From Oscillatoriaceae cyanobacterium M7585_C2015_266 (GTDB lineage Bacteria; Cyanobacteriota; Cyanobacteriia; Cyanobacteriales; Oscillatoriaceae), in contig DVEG01000011.1 of the NCBI GenBank assembly GCA_015295835.1, forward strand, positions 1 to 64,000: 64,000 nt of DNA, given 5' to 3'. The notes beneath the pieces were generated by a model, which saw only the letters and a program-made list of their open reading frames with translations, was not told the DNA's origin and did no database searches. Shown here one piece after another: positions 46,801-57,504 of the stretch; the first letter of the stretch is position 1, and each line of letters starts with the position of its first letter. The translations under genes were made by a program, and so were the position numbers.

Positions 46801-49800
46801 TGCTGCATAATCGACTGTAAGTCTTGTTGGACTTTTTCATATTCTGCCCAAAGCTCTGAGATAATTGAAGCTGCTTCTGCTGTGTTGCCAGATTTACCGA
46901 TTTGTTCTACCCGCTTTAGTAGCTTGGAAAAAGTCATCGCCCCGATAGTGGCACTGGTTGACTTGAGAGAGTGAGCCGATAAACAAAGCGCCTCGGCGTC
47001 AGCATCATCAATTGCTGTTTGGATAGCTTGCATCAGTTTAGGCATATCGGCGAGATAACTTTCAATCACTTCTGCGAAAGCTTGGGGTTCGTCTTCCCCT
47101 AACATTTTCTGTAAATCTTGCAAAACTTTAGTGTCGATAGCGCTTTGTCGGGTATTACTAGTTGGTAATAAGTCAGAGGTTGAATGAGTCTGCTCGCTGC
47201 CCTTTTTGTTATGCAAGGGGCGCGGTTTGCATTTTTCCAGGGTTTGTATTAGTTCTGCAATCCGAATTGGCTTGCTGATATAGTCATCCATACCAGCTTG
47301 TAGACATATATTGCGAGCCTCGAGCATGGCATTTGCTGTCATTGCCACAATCCGGGGGCGTTTTTCTGATGGCCATTCCTGACAGATGCGGCGAGTAGCC
47401 TCTAATCCATCCATTTCTGGCATTTGAACATCCATTAATACTATGTCATAAGGTTGCCGACGTAGTGCTTCTATTGCTTCAATGCCGTTGCCAGCAATAT
47501 CAGCGCGGTATCCCAGTCGCTCTAAAATTCTTAGGGCTACTTTTTGGTTGATGGCATTGTCTTCTACTAGTAAAATCCGCAAGGGATGTTTAACTCCCAT
47601 TTGAGAGTCAATTTCTGCTGGCAGTTGTGCTACAGTTTGAACTGCGATCGCTTTTTCCCCCAGAATCTTATACAATACATTATAAAGCTGAGATAGCTTA
47701 ATCGGCTTATTCAGAAACGCCGCAAATGACTGCTCTAAATCTGCGTTTATCTCCGGCTTACCGATAGAAGAAAACATCACCAATGGCAAATTTTTACCTT
47801 TAGGCAATTTCTGAATTTCTGCCGCCAGAGTCAAACCATCCATTTCTGGCATCTGCATATCTAGAATTGCTACATCAAATTCGGTACCTGCCTGTAGCCA
47901 CTGAAGCGCTTCAGCACCTGAACTTGCGGCAGATGGTAACATTCCCCACGACTGAGTTTGTAAAGTTAAGATTTGCCGGTTTGTAGCGTTGTCGTCTACA
48001 ATTAGCAGGCGCTTTCCGAAGAGGGCATCTTTGCTTTCTACCAGAGAGGCACTTTCACCCGCCCTAGCTATAATTGTAAAATAAAAAGTAGAACCTTTGC
48101 CGGGGGTGCTTTCCACCCATATACGCCCGCCCATCATTTCTGACAAACGCTTACAAATAACAAGCCCCAAACCAGTACCTCCGTATTGGCGCGTAGTAGA
48201 GGCATCTACTTGAGAAAAAGGCTGAAAAAGGCGATCAAGTTTTTCCGGGGGAATACCTATACCAGTATCTTTGACGGCAAATTGGATTTCCCAGAGAGAG
48301 GCTTCTTGCTCGTTACTTGATTCTTGATTCGAGGTTATTTTTTTTGCTGTTACTGATACTACTACCTCACCTACTGCGGTAAATTTTACTGCATTGCTGA
48401 GCAGGTTGACAAGAATTTGTCGCAATCGGGTGACGTCTCCTATAATTGTTTCAGGAGTGTGTGCTTCTAGTAAGTAAGCTAATTCTAAATCTTTTTCTGA
48501 TGCTTTCGATGCCACTAAATCGAGGCATTCTTCAATACAGGTTCGCAAGTTGAAGGGTTGCTGTTCTAATTCTAATTTGCCTGCTTCGATTTTAGAGAAA
48601 TCGAGAATGTCATTGATGATAGTGAGAAGGGCTTCGCCGCTAGTGCGGATGGTTTCAACAAAATCACGTTGTTCTGGTGTTAGGGGTGTGGCAAGTAATA
48701 AGCCTGTCATGCCGATAACAGCGTTCATGGGAGTTCGGATTTCGTGGCTCATTGTTGCTAGAAATTCGCTTTTGGCGCGGTTGGCTGCATCGGCGGCTGC
48801 TTTTGCTTGTTCGAGGGCAAGATTTTGTTCCCAAAGTTGTTGACGTTGACGGGTTTCTTGTTCGAGTAGGCTGGCTTGAGCTAGGGCAATACCTACTTGA
48901 GCGGCTACTGCTTCTAGGAGTTCGATTTCATCTCTGGAAAAGCGGCGGAAGCGATCGCACTGGTGTAATCCAATAACGCCGTTCGGTTCTCCTTGATAGG
49001 AGGTACGAATCGCTAACATTGATTTTATACCGAGTTTTCTTGCTAAGTCAACATTTTTGCGTAGCAAAGGATCGGCATAAACATCATTTGAGACGACGGC
49101 GTGATCAGATGCTAGTACTTGTTGGGCGTGGGGGTTACCTATTACTGGTATTTCTATAGTTAGTGCTGATTCGTATCCCGGTTCTGCATATTCTGCTACA
49201 AAAGGAAGTTGAGGAATTGGTGTTGCTGTGTAGGAGTGAATCAAGCAGCGATTAACGCCAAATGCCCGCCCTAACAGTGTGGCAGTTGTTTTAAAAATTT
49301 GCTGCAAATTCAAGCTTTGGCGAATTTCTCTAGTAATTTCTGCAAGCAGTAGGCTACGATGCAGTTGTTGTTGTAGGGCTATTTGTGTTTCTTCACGTTC
49401 AATCTCAACTCCTACCCGCTGCGCCATTAGTTTTAATAATTCTTTATCTACCTGTTTAAATCCAGATTGGCAACTCTTCCGAGATGCAAAACTAATGGTG
49501 CCGTAAATTTTCCCAGCTACTACGAGTGGCGCGCCTATATATGCTTCTATTTGCCGGGCTTTGTAGGCTGGATGATTGCTCCAGCCACTTGCTGTTGCTG
49601 ACTCGAAACAGACTATATTTTCTTTGTTATCTCGGTTAGCGAGTATAGAGGAATCAAAAGTCTGTTCTAAAGCGAAACTGTCTCCTTTAACGATTTTAAA
49701 GGGGGCATTTTCTGGCAAATATGAGGCAATTATTTCGTAGCGATCGCCCTCTCCTCGCCCAACTATGCCGATTTCCAAATTAAATCTTTCACATCCCATT

Positions 49801-52454
49801 TTTAGCATTTTTGACAGTCGCTCGTCAAAGCTTAAATTGCTTTGTGCTGTACACTCGTATAACGCTCGAATTGCTGCTTCACTTTCTCGTAAATCTCGCT
49901 CTGCTTGTTTGGTGGCGGTGATGTCTCGCCCTACCATTTGGAACGCCACTAACTGATCTTTTTCATTATACATTGCTCGTAGAGTCCACTGGATCCAAAC
50001 TGTTTCCTCATTTGGCATTTTTATGTGGTTTTCCTGTACTGTTACAGGATTTTCTTTTGTCAGTGTCAACAGCGACTGTTTAATTTGTAACCAAATTTCT
50101 GCTGGCAGCACTGTTTGCATATTTTGCCCTAACATTTCCTGCCGATTTTTGATAAAAAAGCGGCAGTAGGCATCATTGACAAACGTCAGTGTACCGTCGG
50201 GTTTGAAACGGCAAATTAATTCGGTTTGATCTTCGATAATGACACGATAGCGTTCTTCTGATTCCCGTAGTGCCTGCTCTATCTGTTTGCGCTCGGCGAG
50301 TTCTGTTTGCGCTTGTTGAAAAAGGGTAGATTGTTGGATAGCGATCGCTAGTTGCACGCTCAATTGTTTAAGCAATTCGATTTCTGAATCTTGCCAATGT
50401 CGCGGTGCACTACAGTGGTGGGCAATCAATAACCCCCACAGGTATTTGCCTTGTAAAATTGGCACTACTAAATTCGCTTTTACCTGAAATTGTTTTAATA
50501 AGTCAACGTGGCACTGATTTATTCCAGCCCTCTCAATATTAGCGATCGCACTCACACGCCCCTGCTGATAAAGCGCAACGTAACTGTCTGCAAAACAGGG
50601 ATCATTAATTGTTTTTCCTAAAATTTTTTCCCATCCTTCTCCTACCGATTCAACAACAACAACCCCGCTCCAATCCGGTAGAAACTGGTAAATTACGGTT
50701 CTATCAGTTTCTAAAAACTGCCGCACTTCTGTCACAGCAGTAGAAAGTACTTCTTCCAAATCTAAAGACTGGCGGATGCGCTCTTGCATACTTAATACCA
50801 GTCGCTCTTGCTGTAGTCGCTGCTGTAGTGCTTCTTCAACTTGCTTGCGACGAGTAATATCATTAAGTGTGCCTGTAAAACCCGATAGGGTTCCGTCTGT
50901 ATTCAACACCCGCCGCACAAATACTTCCATCCAACGAACCTCTCCATTTTTTGTCAGATAGCGAATTTCGTCTTCGATATATTCTTTTTCCCCTTCTACA
51001 AGAGGCTGCAATATCGCTAATTTTGTTTGTCTGTCGTCGGGATGTACGTAATCTAAAAAATTAGTACCTAGACTTTCCTCTATTGAAAATCCTGTAATTT
51101 CATTCCAGGCAGAATTAAGAAATTGCCATCTCCCTTCTATATCCTGTTGGAAAATTACTTCTTTTACGCTGTTGACGACGGAGCGATATTTTTCTTCACT
51201 TTGTTTGAGTGCTGCCTGACTACGATTGCGCTCTGTAATGTCGCTGGCTATTTCTAAGAAACCAGTGATGTTACCTCCTGCATCTTTCAGTGCTGTTACT
51301 GACAGTAGCACCGGAAAGCTACTGCCATCTTTACGGATATATAACCATTCTCTTTCGTCAATTCCTTCGCGCCGTGCTTTGGCAACAAGTACTTCAAATC
51401 CCGGTTCGATGGGAATTTCTAGTTCTTTTGATAATTCTCTGGCACGCTCTACTATTTCATTGAAGTCATGAAAAATCACTGGGGTTGTTTTTCCTATGAC
51501 TTCTTTTGCTTGATAACCTAAGAATTTTTCTGCTGCGGCATTAAATACGCGAATTTTGCCGTCTATAGTGGTGGAAATAATTGCGTAGTTTGCGCTTTCT
51601 AAAATGGCATTTTGGAGTGTATTTGTTTCTTGAAGCGCTATTTCTGCTAATTTGCGATCGCTTATATTATGTACAGCTGCGTAAATAATTTTCTTTTCTG
51701 TAAGTGGAGTTGCATTCCAAACTACCCAGCGATAAGAACCATCTGAACAGCGGTAACGATTTTCAAAGGATATTACATCTTTCCCTGTAATCAGTTTTTG
51801 AAATTCCGCAATCGTTTTTTCTCGATCTTCGGGATGCACCAATTCTAGAAAAGGAATACTTAGGAGTTGTTCCTCACTCCAGCCGAATGTTTTCGCCCAC
51901 GCCGGGTTCAGTTGTTTGAAATAACCGTCAAAACCAGCTATGCAGAGCATCTCGATACTGAGGGTGAAAAAGCGATCGCGTTCCTCTTGAGCCCTGGTGC
52001 GCTCTTTAATTTCTTTGATTAGCTGTTCGTTTGCTGTTTTTAACTCTTGAGTGCGCTCTTTCACTCGTTTTTCTAATTCAGCTTGAGAAGGCAATGCCAG
52101 CGCTTTTGGCATTATTGATACTAGCTCTAAAGCTGTAAATACAGATATTGATGCAGTAATTGCTTTTATAATACCCTCTAGCCAATAATCCGGGTGCCAA
52201 ACTGTCCAAATTTCCATTAAATGTGTTGTTCCGCAAGCAAAAATAAAACTGCTAAATAATAGGAAAATAACCGGAAATCTTACGTCGCTTCGTTGACGTA
52301 TAAAATAAATGCCCATCAATGGAATCGCGTAATACGATAGTGCGATCGCTCCATCTGACACTACATGCAGCCAGAGCAAATCTGCTCTCCATAGGTAGCA
52401 TTGCCCATGTGGCATGAAGTTACCTGAAAAAAATGTTTTTATAAATTCCAACAT
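46788..52454 (-). CDS. ethylene-binding/cyanobacteriochrome hybrid histidine kinase
   Basis: A 1888-residue membrane sensor. Residues 25-115 form three helices like plant ETR1 and SynEtr1/UirS, with the copper ligands Cys74 and His78 in CGTTHL and also Asp34, Tyr41, Ile44, Pro45 and Ile71. Three PAS domains follow (about 160-545). The first GAF (565-710) has DPCF (C620) and CH (C648), 28 residues apart, the two cysteines of DXCF cyanobacteriochromes. A fourth PAS and two further GAFs precede HisKA (H1237 in MSHEIRTP) and the ATPase. Two receivers (D1532, D1675) and an Hpt domain (H1828) end it. Light and ethylene sensing are inferred from these residues. Confidence 0.9.
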   Translation of the reverse strand: MLEFIKTFFSGNFMPHGQCYLWRADLLWLHVVSDGAIALSYYAIPLMGIYFIRQRSDVRFPVIFLLFSSFIFACGTTHLMEIWTVWHPDYWLEGIIKAITASISVFTALELVSIMPKALALPSQAELEKRVKERTQELKTANEQLIKEIKERTRAQEERDRFFTLSIEMLCIAGFDGYFKQLNPAWAKTFGWSEEQLLSIPFLELVHPEDREKTIAEFQKLITGKDVISFENRYRCSDGSYRWVVWNATPLTEKKIIYAAVHNISDRKLAEIALQETNTLQNAILESANYAIISTTIDGKIRVFNAAAEKFLGYQAKEVIGKTTPVIFHDFNEIVERARELSKELEIPIEPGFEVLVAKARREGIDEREWLYIRKDGSSFPVLLSVTALKDAGGNITGFLEIASDITERNRSQAALKQSEEKYRSVVNSVKEVIFQQDIEGRWQFLNSAWNEITGFSIEESLGTNFLDYVHPDDRQTKLAILQPLVEGEKEYIEDEIRYLTKNGEVRWMEVFVRRVLNTDGTLSGFTGTLNDITRRKQVEEALQQRLQQERLVLSMQERIRQSLDLEEVLSTAVTEVRQFLETDRTVIYQFLPDWSGVVVVESVGEGWEKILGKTINDPCFADSYVALYQQGRVSAIANIERAGINQCHVDLLKQFQVKANLVVPILQGKYLWGLLIAHHCSAPRHWQDSEIELLKQLSVQLAIAIQQSTLFQQAQTELAERKQIEQALRESEERYRVIIEDQTELICRFKPDGTLTFVNDAYCRFFIKNRQEMLGQNMQTVLPAEIWLQIKQSLLTLTKENPVTVQENHIKMPNEETVWIQWTLRAMYNEKDQLVAFQMVGRDITATKQAERDLRESEAAIRALYECTAQSNLSFDERLSKMLKMGCERFNLEIGIVGRGEGDRYEIIASYLPENAPFKIVKGDSFALEQTFDSSILANRDNKENIVCFESATASGWSNHPAYKARQIEAYIGAPLVVAGKIYGTISFASRKSCQSGFKQVDKELLKLMAQRVGVEIEREETQIALQQQLHRSLLLAEITREIRQSLNLQQIFKTTATLLGRAFGVNRCLIHSYTATPIPQLPFVAEYAEPGYESALTIEIPVIGNPHAQQVLASDHAVVSNDVYADPLLRKNVDLARKLGIKSMLAIRTSYQGEPNGVIGLHQCDRFRRFSRDEIELLEAVAAQVGIALAQASLLEQETRQRQQLWEQNLALEQAKAAADAANRAKSEFLATMSHEIRTPMNAVIGMTGLLLATPLTPEQRDFVETIRTSGEALLTIINDILDFSKIEAGKLELEQQPFNLRTCIEECLDLVASKASEKDLELAYLLEAHTPETIIGDVTRLRQILVNLLSNAVKFTAVGEVVVSVTAKKITSNQESSNEQEASLWEIQFAVKDTGIGIPPEKLDRLFQPFSQVDASTTRQYGGTGLGLVICKRLSEMMGGRIWVESTPGKGSTFYFTIIARAGESASLVESKDALFGKRLLIVDDNATNRQILTLQTQSWGMLPSAASSGAEALQWLQAGTEFDVAILDMQMPEMDGLTLAAEIQKLPKGKNLPLVMFSSIGKPEINADLEQSFAAFLNKPIKLSQLYNVLYKILGEKAIAVQTVAQLPAEIDSQMGVKHPLRILLVEDNAINQKVALRILERLGYRADIAGNGIEAIEALRRQPYDIVLMDVQMPEMDGLEATRRICQEWPSEKRPRIVAMTANAMLEARNICLQAGMDDYISKPIRIAELIQTLEKCKPRPLHNKKGSEQTHSTSDLLPTSNTRQSAIDTKVLQDLQKMLGEDEPQAFAEVIESYLADMPKLMQAIQTAIDDADAEALCLSAHSLKSTSATIGAMTFSKLLKRVEQIGKSGNTAEAASIISELWAEYEKVQQDLQSIMQQWQA

Positions 52455-52624
52455 TTAACTTCCCTTTTATTAGTGCCGCTACTTATAATATTATATCCTA
52501 ATCGCTAATAATAAAAATTTTATTTTTTTAAATTTCTTTAAAAAACCAAGCGTTAGCTATTTTTTACTCAATTTCGTTGCGGTAGAATATTTATTACCTT
52601 ATTATATACTAAAAAGGAAAAGAA

Positions 52625-52882
52625 ATGAGTGACCCTTTGATGTATCAGGAAGACCACTTTGTGGTGTTAGAAACAAATCAACCAGAGAAATTTCTAACCA
52701 GAGATGAGATGCTAAAAAAATTAGAGTTGATTTTAAGTGATCGCCAAAACGACTTACCGCGAGATTTACAGAAATTCCCCTCCCCAGCCGAACAAGCCAA
52801 ATATTTACTTGATACCAGTTGTGATTTAGATCTAGGGCCTGGCCAATTTTTACAATGGTATGCTGTTCGCTTAGAAAAATAA
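52625..52882 (+). CDS. CRR7 family protein (chlororespiratory reduction 7)
   Basis: An 85-residue soluble protein with the pattern of the CRR7 family: MYQEDHFVVLETNQPE at the start and LLDTSCDLDLGPGQFLQWYAVRLEK at the end (shown in parts: LLDTSCDLDLGPG, FLQWYAVRLEK). In plants CRR7 is needed for assembly of the chloroplast NAD(P)H dehydrogenase-like complex; the cyanobacterial role is less clear. MYQED at residue 6 is an alternative start. AAGGAAAAG precedes the ATG. Divergent from the large kinase. Confidence 0.78.
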   Translation: MSDPLMYQEDHFVVLETNQPEKFLTRDEMLKKLELILSDRQNDLPRDLQKFPSPAEQAKYLLDTSCDLDLGPGQFLQWYAVRLEK

Positions 52883-52972
52883 ACAATTGAGAATACCTCA
52901 TCGATAGGGAATGGGTGATTAAAGGGCCATATTTTTTGCCCAATACCCAATCCCATTTTATTTCTATTCTAT

Positions 52973-53521
52973 TTAATTTGGCACGGCAATCAGCGCCACC
53001 TCAACTCGCTTTTCAGATGGTTGAGTCAATTCAACCCGCACACCAGGGCCAAAGAATTTCTCAATTTTTTCCCGCTTTTGCTGCCAAACCTGAAAAGGAA
53101 TGAAAGGTGAGTCAAACTCCAAAATCAAAGCATAAGCGCCGGATATCTCGGATTCGCGCACAGCACTAAGTACGGGCCGTTCTTCGTTGCTGGGACTGAG
53201 GCCCAAACGTCTCAGAGATTCCTCAAGATGGGCTTGCTGAGCATAGCGAAAGCGAGTGACATCTTTGCGAATTTGATTTTGGATAGAGGTGGCTTGTTTT
53301 TCACGCAGAGCGAGTACAGACGGCGGGGTAGGTTGAGAAAAAGGCACTGGCTTGAGTTCTGCCGCTTTCAGGGCCAAACCTCCCAGCAGCAGGGGAATTC
53401 CATAGAAGAATCCGGCTAGATTTAAGGTAGCATTATCGGTGGCGTAGGCGAAAACTCCCACAATAGTTAAGATGCTACCAATCCACAAGCCTAAAGTTGC
53501 TAAGGATGTTTGACCTAACAT
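52973..53521 (-). CDS. DUF2854 membrane protein
   Basis: A 182-residue protein. Two close hydrophobic segments (about 8-25 and 32-52) form a membrane hairpin, followed by a soluble domain with a conserved HLEESLRRLGLSP and later ALILEFDSPFIPF. The pattern matches the cyanobacterial and plastid DUF2854 family, of unknown function. It is convergent with the CRR7-family gene. No operon partner is visible. Confidence 0.8.
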   Translation of the reverse strand: MLGQTSLATLGLWIGSILTIVGVFAYATDNATLNLAGFFYGIPLLLGGLALKAAELKPVPFSQPTPPSVLALREKQATSIQNQIRKDVTRFRYAQQAHLEESLRRLGLSPSNEERPVLSAVRESEISGAYALILEFDSPFIPFQVWQQKREKIEKFFGPGVRVELTQPSEKRVEVALIAVPN

Positions 53522-53980
53522 ATATTCAAATTTTTAGTTTTCTGTTACTTCAGCCTTTATTATCCTTGGCTTTGACTGACATAACTGATATTTGGGCAAG
53601 AAAGAGCGCAAGTCACAAAAACCCCCTACCGGGGAATGGGCGAGCCGAACCCTGGAAATGGCGATCGCATGATTGCTGCTCGAAATTATGGCCATAAACC
53701 GAATCTTTCAACAAAGGAAGTTTTTCTTATCATTAATATAGATTCTTGCAGGCTTTACTTGGAGAGTTTCTGCGGGAAGGGCACAGCTTAAACAAGATGA
53801 AATTCTCCAAGCTTTTTACCTTGGGAGCATCTAAATGTAACAAAAAATCCTCATTCTAGCAATCTTATCATAAGAAAGCTTGCAGAAAAAAACTAATATT
53901 TATCATCAGCGAGCGTGCATTCCAAAGCCATCCCGGCAGTAAAAATATACGAATATTCAGGCAAAAATTGAGTAATTAAT
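53522..53980. other. intergenic region
   Basis: About 460 bp. It includes short GC-rich inverted repeats near 53620-53665 (CCCC/GGGG, GGG/CCC) that could fold. A 51-codon frame from ATG 53637 was examined but lacks a ribosome-binding site and any recognisable motif. Riboswitch classes considered (ydaO, cobalamin) did not fit. Confidence 0.35.
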
Positions 53981-54235
53981 ATGCTTAAAAACAGCAACAA
54001 ACTCTCTGGGGAGAGTAATTTAATCGAAGAAATTAAATCCCTCAAGCGCGAAGATGAAATGCTTTACAATATCTTGGCAATTGATATCTGGGCATTGGCT
54101 AAAACAATGGATGAGTTTCAACCGGGGTTCTGGGCTGCTTTTATGAAAAACCGAGAAAAAGCCCTGAAACATTTTCTTGCTGAAATGATCAAAAACAAAC
54201 CAGCCGACAAGAAACGCCCTCCTTTCTTGCGCTAA
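53981..54235 (+). CDS. small protein of unknown function
   Basis: An 84-residue soluble protein, strongly charged, probably mostly helical (EEIKSLKREDEMLYNILAID), with a Trp/Phe-rich middle (FQPGFWAAFMKN) and a basic end (KPADKKRPPFLR). No family is recognised. It lies 61 bp upstream of another small helical gene in the same direction and shares its terminator, suggesting a two-gene unit. Confidence 0.55.
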   Translation: MLKNSNKLSGESNLIEEIKSLKREDEMLYNILAIDIWALAKTMDEFQPGFWAAFMKNREKALKHFLAEMIKNKPADKKRPPFLR

Positions 54236-54296
54236 GTCAAACTAGAGCGAATAATTTTATACTGGTAAAAAATTGAGTGTACTTATAGGAAAAAAC

Positions 54297-54479
54297 ATGG
54301 ACAAACAAACCTTGCTAGAACGGATTGCCAAAATAGAGAGCAAGCGGGAAGTCTTGTTAAGACTATTAGAAAAACCTGAGCTCGGAAATTTGCGCATTGA
54401 CGTCAATCAAGCTCTTGAAGAAATGGACGACTTGCTTGACGAATTGAAGCGCACTTTTGCAGAAAGCGATAGCAATTAA
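54297..54479 (+). CDS. small coiled-coil protein of unknown function
   Basis: A 60-residue protein from ATG 54297 (TAGGAAAA upstream); a GTG at 54273 would add eight residues. It is almost wholly helical with heptad-like Leu spacing (LLERIAKIESKREVLLRLLEK, read as LLERIAKIE and LLRLLEK) and an acidic second half (EEMDDLLDELK). It might form a helical hairpin or dimer with a partner. Function unknown. Confidence 0.55.
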   Translation: MDKQTLLERIAKIESKREVLLRLLEKPELGNLRIDVNQALEEMDDLLDELKRTFAESDSN

Positions 54480-54514
54480 CCAGATCTTAATCAAAACCGG
54501 AGGCTAATTCGTGC

Positions 54515-54546
54515 ATAGTGCGGATTTCAGTCCGCGCTATTTTCTA
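54515..54546 (+). terminator. rho-independent terminator for the two small genes
   Basis: ATAGTGCGGA and TCCGCGCTAT form a 10-bp stem with one T-G pair and a 6-nt loop, followed by TTTCTATTTTT. Confidence 0.8.
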
Positions 54547-54567
54547 TTTTTCTATTATAATAATAAA

Positions 54568-57192
54568 TTACCCAAAATTCAGAGGCTCGACATCAATAGT
54601 CAAACTGACATTTTTAAAACACAGAGAGCGCAGCTCTGTCAAAGACGGCAACTCCACAGGTACGTTAGGAGGAAACTTCAGCAAAATCTGCCAACGATAT
54701 TTATTATCTATACGCATAATCGGTGCCGGTGCAGGCCCAAGCAGCTCGAAGACAGGCTCTTCAATACTATCAATCGGGCTGAGTCGATTTGCTATACGCT
54801 CAGCGCTCTTTTCAACTTCACCCGCATCTGTACCACTCAAACGTAATAAAATTAATCGCCCATAAGGAGGATAATTCAACTGCAAACGCTCCTGCAGCTC
54901 CGCCTCAACAAATAACCCGTATTCGTAACGCTGAACGGCAGTAATAACAGGATGCTCTGGCATATAAGTCTGAATAATAACGTGACCTGGATCATTGCCG
55001 CGACCTGCACGCCCGGCTACTTGAGTGAGAATTTGAAACCCTCGCTCACGGGCACGATAGTCTGGTAAATTCAGCAATCCATCGGCAGCAACAACCCCCA
55101 CGAGAGTTACTTGCGGCAAATCTAGCCCTTTTGTTAGCATTTGCGTACCGATTAATAAATCAGCTTCTTTATTAGCAAATCGCTTTAATAAATTCTGGTG
55201 CGCGCCTTTGGTACGAGTAGTATCGCTGTCGAAGCGTATTGCCCGCAAATAGGGAAACTCCTTGCGTAATTCTTCTTCTACGCGCTGGCTGCCGCTGCCG
55301 AAATTTTTCAGGTAGGGGGAGGTGCATTTTGGGCACTTTTCCGGCTTTAGCTGGAAATGATTGCAGTAGTGGCAGCGTAGTATTTCCATGCCGTTGCTGG
55401 TGCGGTGGTGCGATAGGGAAATATCGCAGTTCGGGCATTCCATTACGTAACCGCAACTGCGGCAGCAGACAAAGCTGCTGTAGCCACGTCGGTGGATGAA
55501 TAATATTCCTTGATTACCTTGTTGGTGCATTCGCTCTAGGGCGTGTTTTAGGGAGCGGCTGAAGATGGAGCGATTGTTGGCTCGCAATTCTTCCCGCATA
55601 TCTACTATTTCTATAGGGGGTAGGGGGCGAGATTGGATGCGTTCTGGTAAAGAAAGGTAACAGCTGGGAGATGCCGGGATTGGGGGATTAGGGGATTGGG
55701 AGGGTTTTGTTTTTTGCGCTATTTCTACCCAGGTTTCTAAAGAGGGGGTGGCAGAACCGAGAATTAGGGGACAATTTACTAATTCGGCTCGCCATCTGGC
55801 AACGGTGCGGGCGTGGTAGGTGGGGGCGAGTTGGGTTTGCTTGTAGCTTTCGTCGTATTCTTCATCTAAGATTATTAAACCTAGGTTCGGTAGTGGGGCA
55901 AATATGGCGGAGCGGGTGCCGATTACGACTTGGGGGGTTCCTTGGAGCATTTGTCGCCAGGTGTCGTAGCGCTCTCCTGGGGAAAGGGCGCTGTGGTAGA
56001 GGCAGACTTGTTTGCCAAATCGGGCTGTGAAGCGTTCGGCAAGTTGAGGGGTAAGTCCAATTTCGGGTACTAAGACGAGGGCGGATTGATTACGTTTTAG
56101 TATGGGTGCGATCGCTTGTAGGTAAACTTCTGTTTTCCCGGAGCCTGTGACTCCGTGTAGTAGCACTTGTGAGAAGCCTGATAAGTTGTTGATTATATCT
56201 AGTGCATGTTTTTGATATTTTGTTAAGTCTTTGGGATTATCTGGTGCAATGTCAACAGGAGTGGGCAAGCGCAGGATTTCTCTTTCTTCTATGACAAAAC
56301 AGCCGGTTTTTGTCAGGGCTTCCAGGGTTTTGACAGTGGTGCCACAGGTGGAAATAGCGTCTTTGAGCCAGACTGCACCGTTGTTGCGCTTAAGCAGTAT
56401 TAAAACTGTTCGTAATACTTCTTGCTGGCGAGCGCTTATTTCTTCCGCTTCAATTATATCATTAACTAAAATAAGGGCAAGTTGTCGTTTAGCGCGCGGT
56501 TGTTTAAACGGCTCTTGGTAGGTTTCTACCCAGCCGCGCTCCCGTAATTTTTGCAACCCCCACTCCGCACCTTTAACTTGACGCTGCACTTGTTGCCAAC
56601 TCAAATCTCCAGTTTTTGAAGCTTCCAGAAGCTTAAGAATTCGGCGGGCAGCATCATTGGGGAGAAAAACATTTGCACCTAGGGGAATAGCTTCTTTTTT
56701 CAGGCGGATACGGCGTTTTGATTGCCCTAAAGAGCCTGGAGGCAATGCGGTTTTAATCACTTGTATTAGCGGCGTGCAATAGTATGTAGCGACGCAAGCA
56801 AGTAGTTGACGGTAGCTCTTCGGCAAAGAGCTTAAGGCAATGAGTACATCTTCAACCTCTCGAACTTTTTCTGGTGGCAGGTTGGCTGGTAATTGCTCAG
56901 CAAAGCGGATGACAATACCGTGTTTAAGTTGGCTACTGAAGGGCACACTGACAATATCCCCTACCTCTACCTTTAAATCGGGTGGCACCCTATATATATA
57001 CAGTTTTTCCTCTTCAGAAGATTCTTTTTCTTCTTCTTCAGATAGATTTTCTTCTCCCTGAGAATCTTTTTTCTGTGCTGTTGGGCATTCTACAAGCACT
57101 TCTATCCAACGCTCACTTTTGGGGCTTGGTTTGTAATCTGCCCCCGGCTCTGCCACAATCCCTACAGTTGTTTCAAAATCCTGTTTATACAT
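54568..57192 (-). CDS. priA: primosomal protein PriA, replication restart helicase
   Basis: An 874-residue superfamily 2 helicase that reloads the replisome at stalled forks. The N-terminal DNA-binding region has a Glu/Ser-rich acidic insert (about 45-65). Walker A is GVTGSGKTEV; the Walker B region reads LDEEYDESYKQ, where most PriA proteins have DEEH. Helicase motifs SATPSLET and GTQMLTKGLD and the eight-Cys zinc region (CCRSCGY, CPNC, CHYC, CPKC) are present. Length is slightly above average. Transcribed alone. Confidence 0.95.
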   Translation of the reverse strand: MYKQDFETTVGIVAEPGADYKPSPKSERWIEVLVECPTAQKKDSQGEENLSEEEEKESSEEEKLYIYRVPPDLKVEVGDIVSVPFSSQLKHGIVIRFAEQLPANLPPEKVREVEDVLIALSSLPKSYRQLLACVATYYCTPLIQVIKTALPPGSLGQSKRRIRLKKEAIPLGANVFLPNDAARRILKLLEASKTGDLSWQQVQRQVKGAEWGLQKLRERGWVETYQEPFKQPRAKRQLALILVNDIIEAEEISARQQEVLRTVLILLKRNNGAVWLKDAISTCGTTVKTLEALTKTGCFVIEEREILRLPTPVDIAPDNPKDLTKYQKHALDIINNLSGFSQVLLHGVTGSGKTEVYLQAIAPILKRNQSALVLVPEIGLTPQLAERFTARFGKQVCLYHSALSPGERYDTWRQMLQGTPQVVIGTRSAIFAPLPNLGLIILDEEYDESYKQTQLAPTYHARTVARWRAELVNCPLILGSATPSLETWVEIAQKTKPSQSPNPPIPASPSCYLSLPERIQSRPLPPIEIVDMREELRANNRSIFSRSLKHALERMHQQGNQGILFIHRRGYSSFVCCRSCGYVMECPNCDISLSHHRTSNGMEILRCHYCNHFQLKPEKCPKCTSPYLKNFGSGSQRVEEELRKEFPYLRAIRFDSDTTRTKGAHQNLLKRFANKEADLLIGTQMLTKGLDLPQVTLVGVVAADGLLNLPDYRARERGFQILTQVAGRAGRGNDPGHVIIQTYMPEHPVITAVQRYEYGLFVEAELQERLQLNYPPYGRLILLRLSGTDAGEVEKSAERIANRLSPIDSIEEPVFELLGPAPAPIMRIDNKYRWQILLKFPPNVPVELPSLTELRSLCFKNVSLTIDVEPLNFG

Positions 57193-57504
57193 ACCCTTAA
57201 CTAGGTTTCAAATGTGAAGTGAGCTATCTAAAATATAAACTCTTAAATATGAAGTTTTATTGATGCTGTTCTTTTCATTCTTCATACTCTCTTCTTTATC
57301 TTTTTTTTAGAATTTCCCAAATTTGGATGCCGTATTTTGAAAAATAATTTTTCTATTGCTATTGTAGCTTATAGAAGTGTATACTATAAACAAGTTATCA
57401 TTACAATTCAGTAAAATTGCACTGATAAAAAACTGTTTGGCAGAATCTGTGGCAAATTATTTAGAAGCTAAGAAGCCGCAGCTTCTGGGAGCGTAGCTGA
57501 TATT
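57193..57504. other. priA-sigma factor divergent region
   Basis: AT-rich promoter region. TATACT/TATAAA lie around 57382-57390. A hairpin AGAAGCT/AGCTTCT (57463-57486) sits 18 nt before the sigma factor start, where it could affect translation. Confidence 0.45.

Noticed and set aside
53620-53700. Possible riboswitch (ydaO or cobalamin type)
   Set aside because: Only fragments of the consensus fit; the conserved core elements are missing and the downstream gene is too far away.
53637-53792. 51-codon frame starting MGEPNPGNGD
   Set aside because: No ribosome-binding site, no recognisable motif and surrounding DNA looks non-coding.
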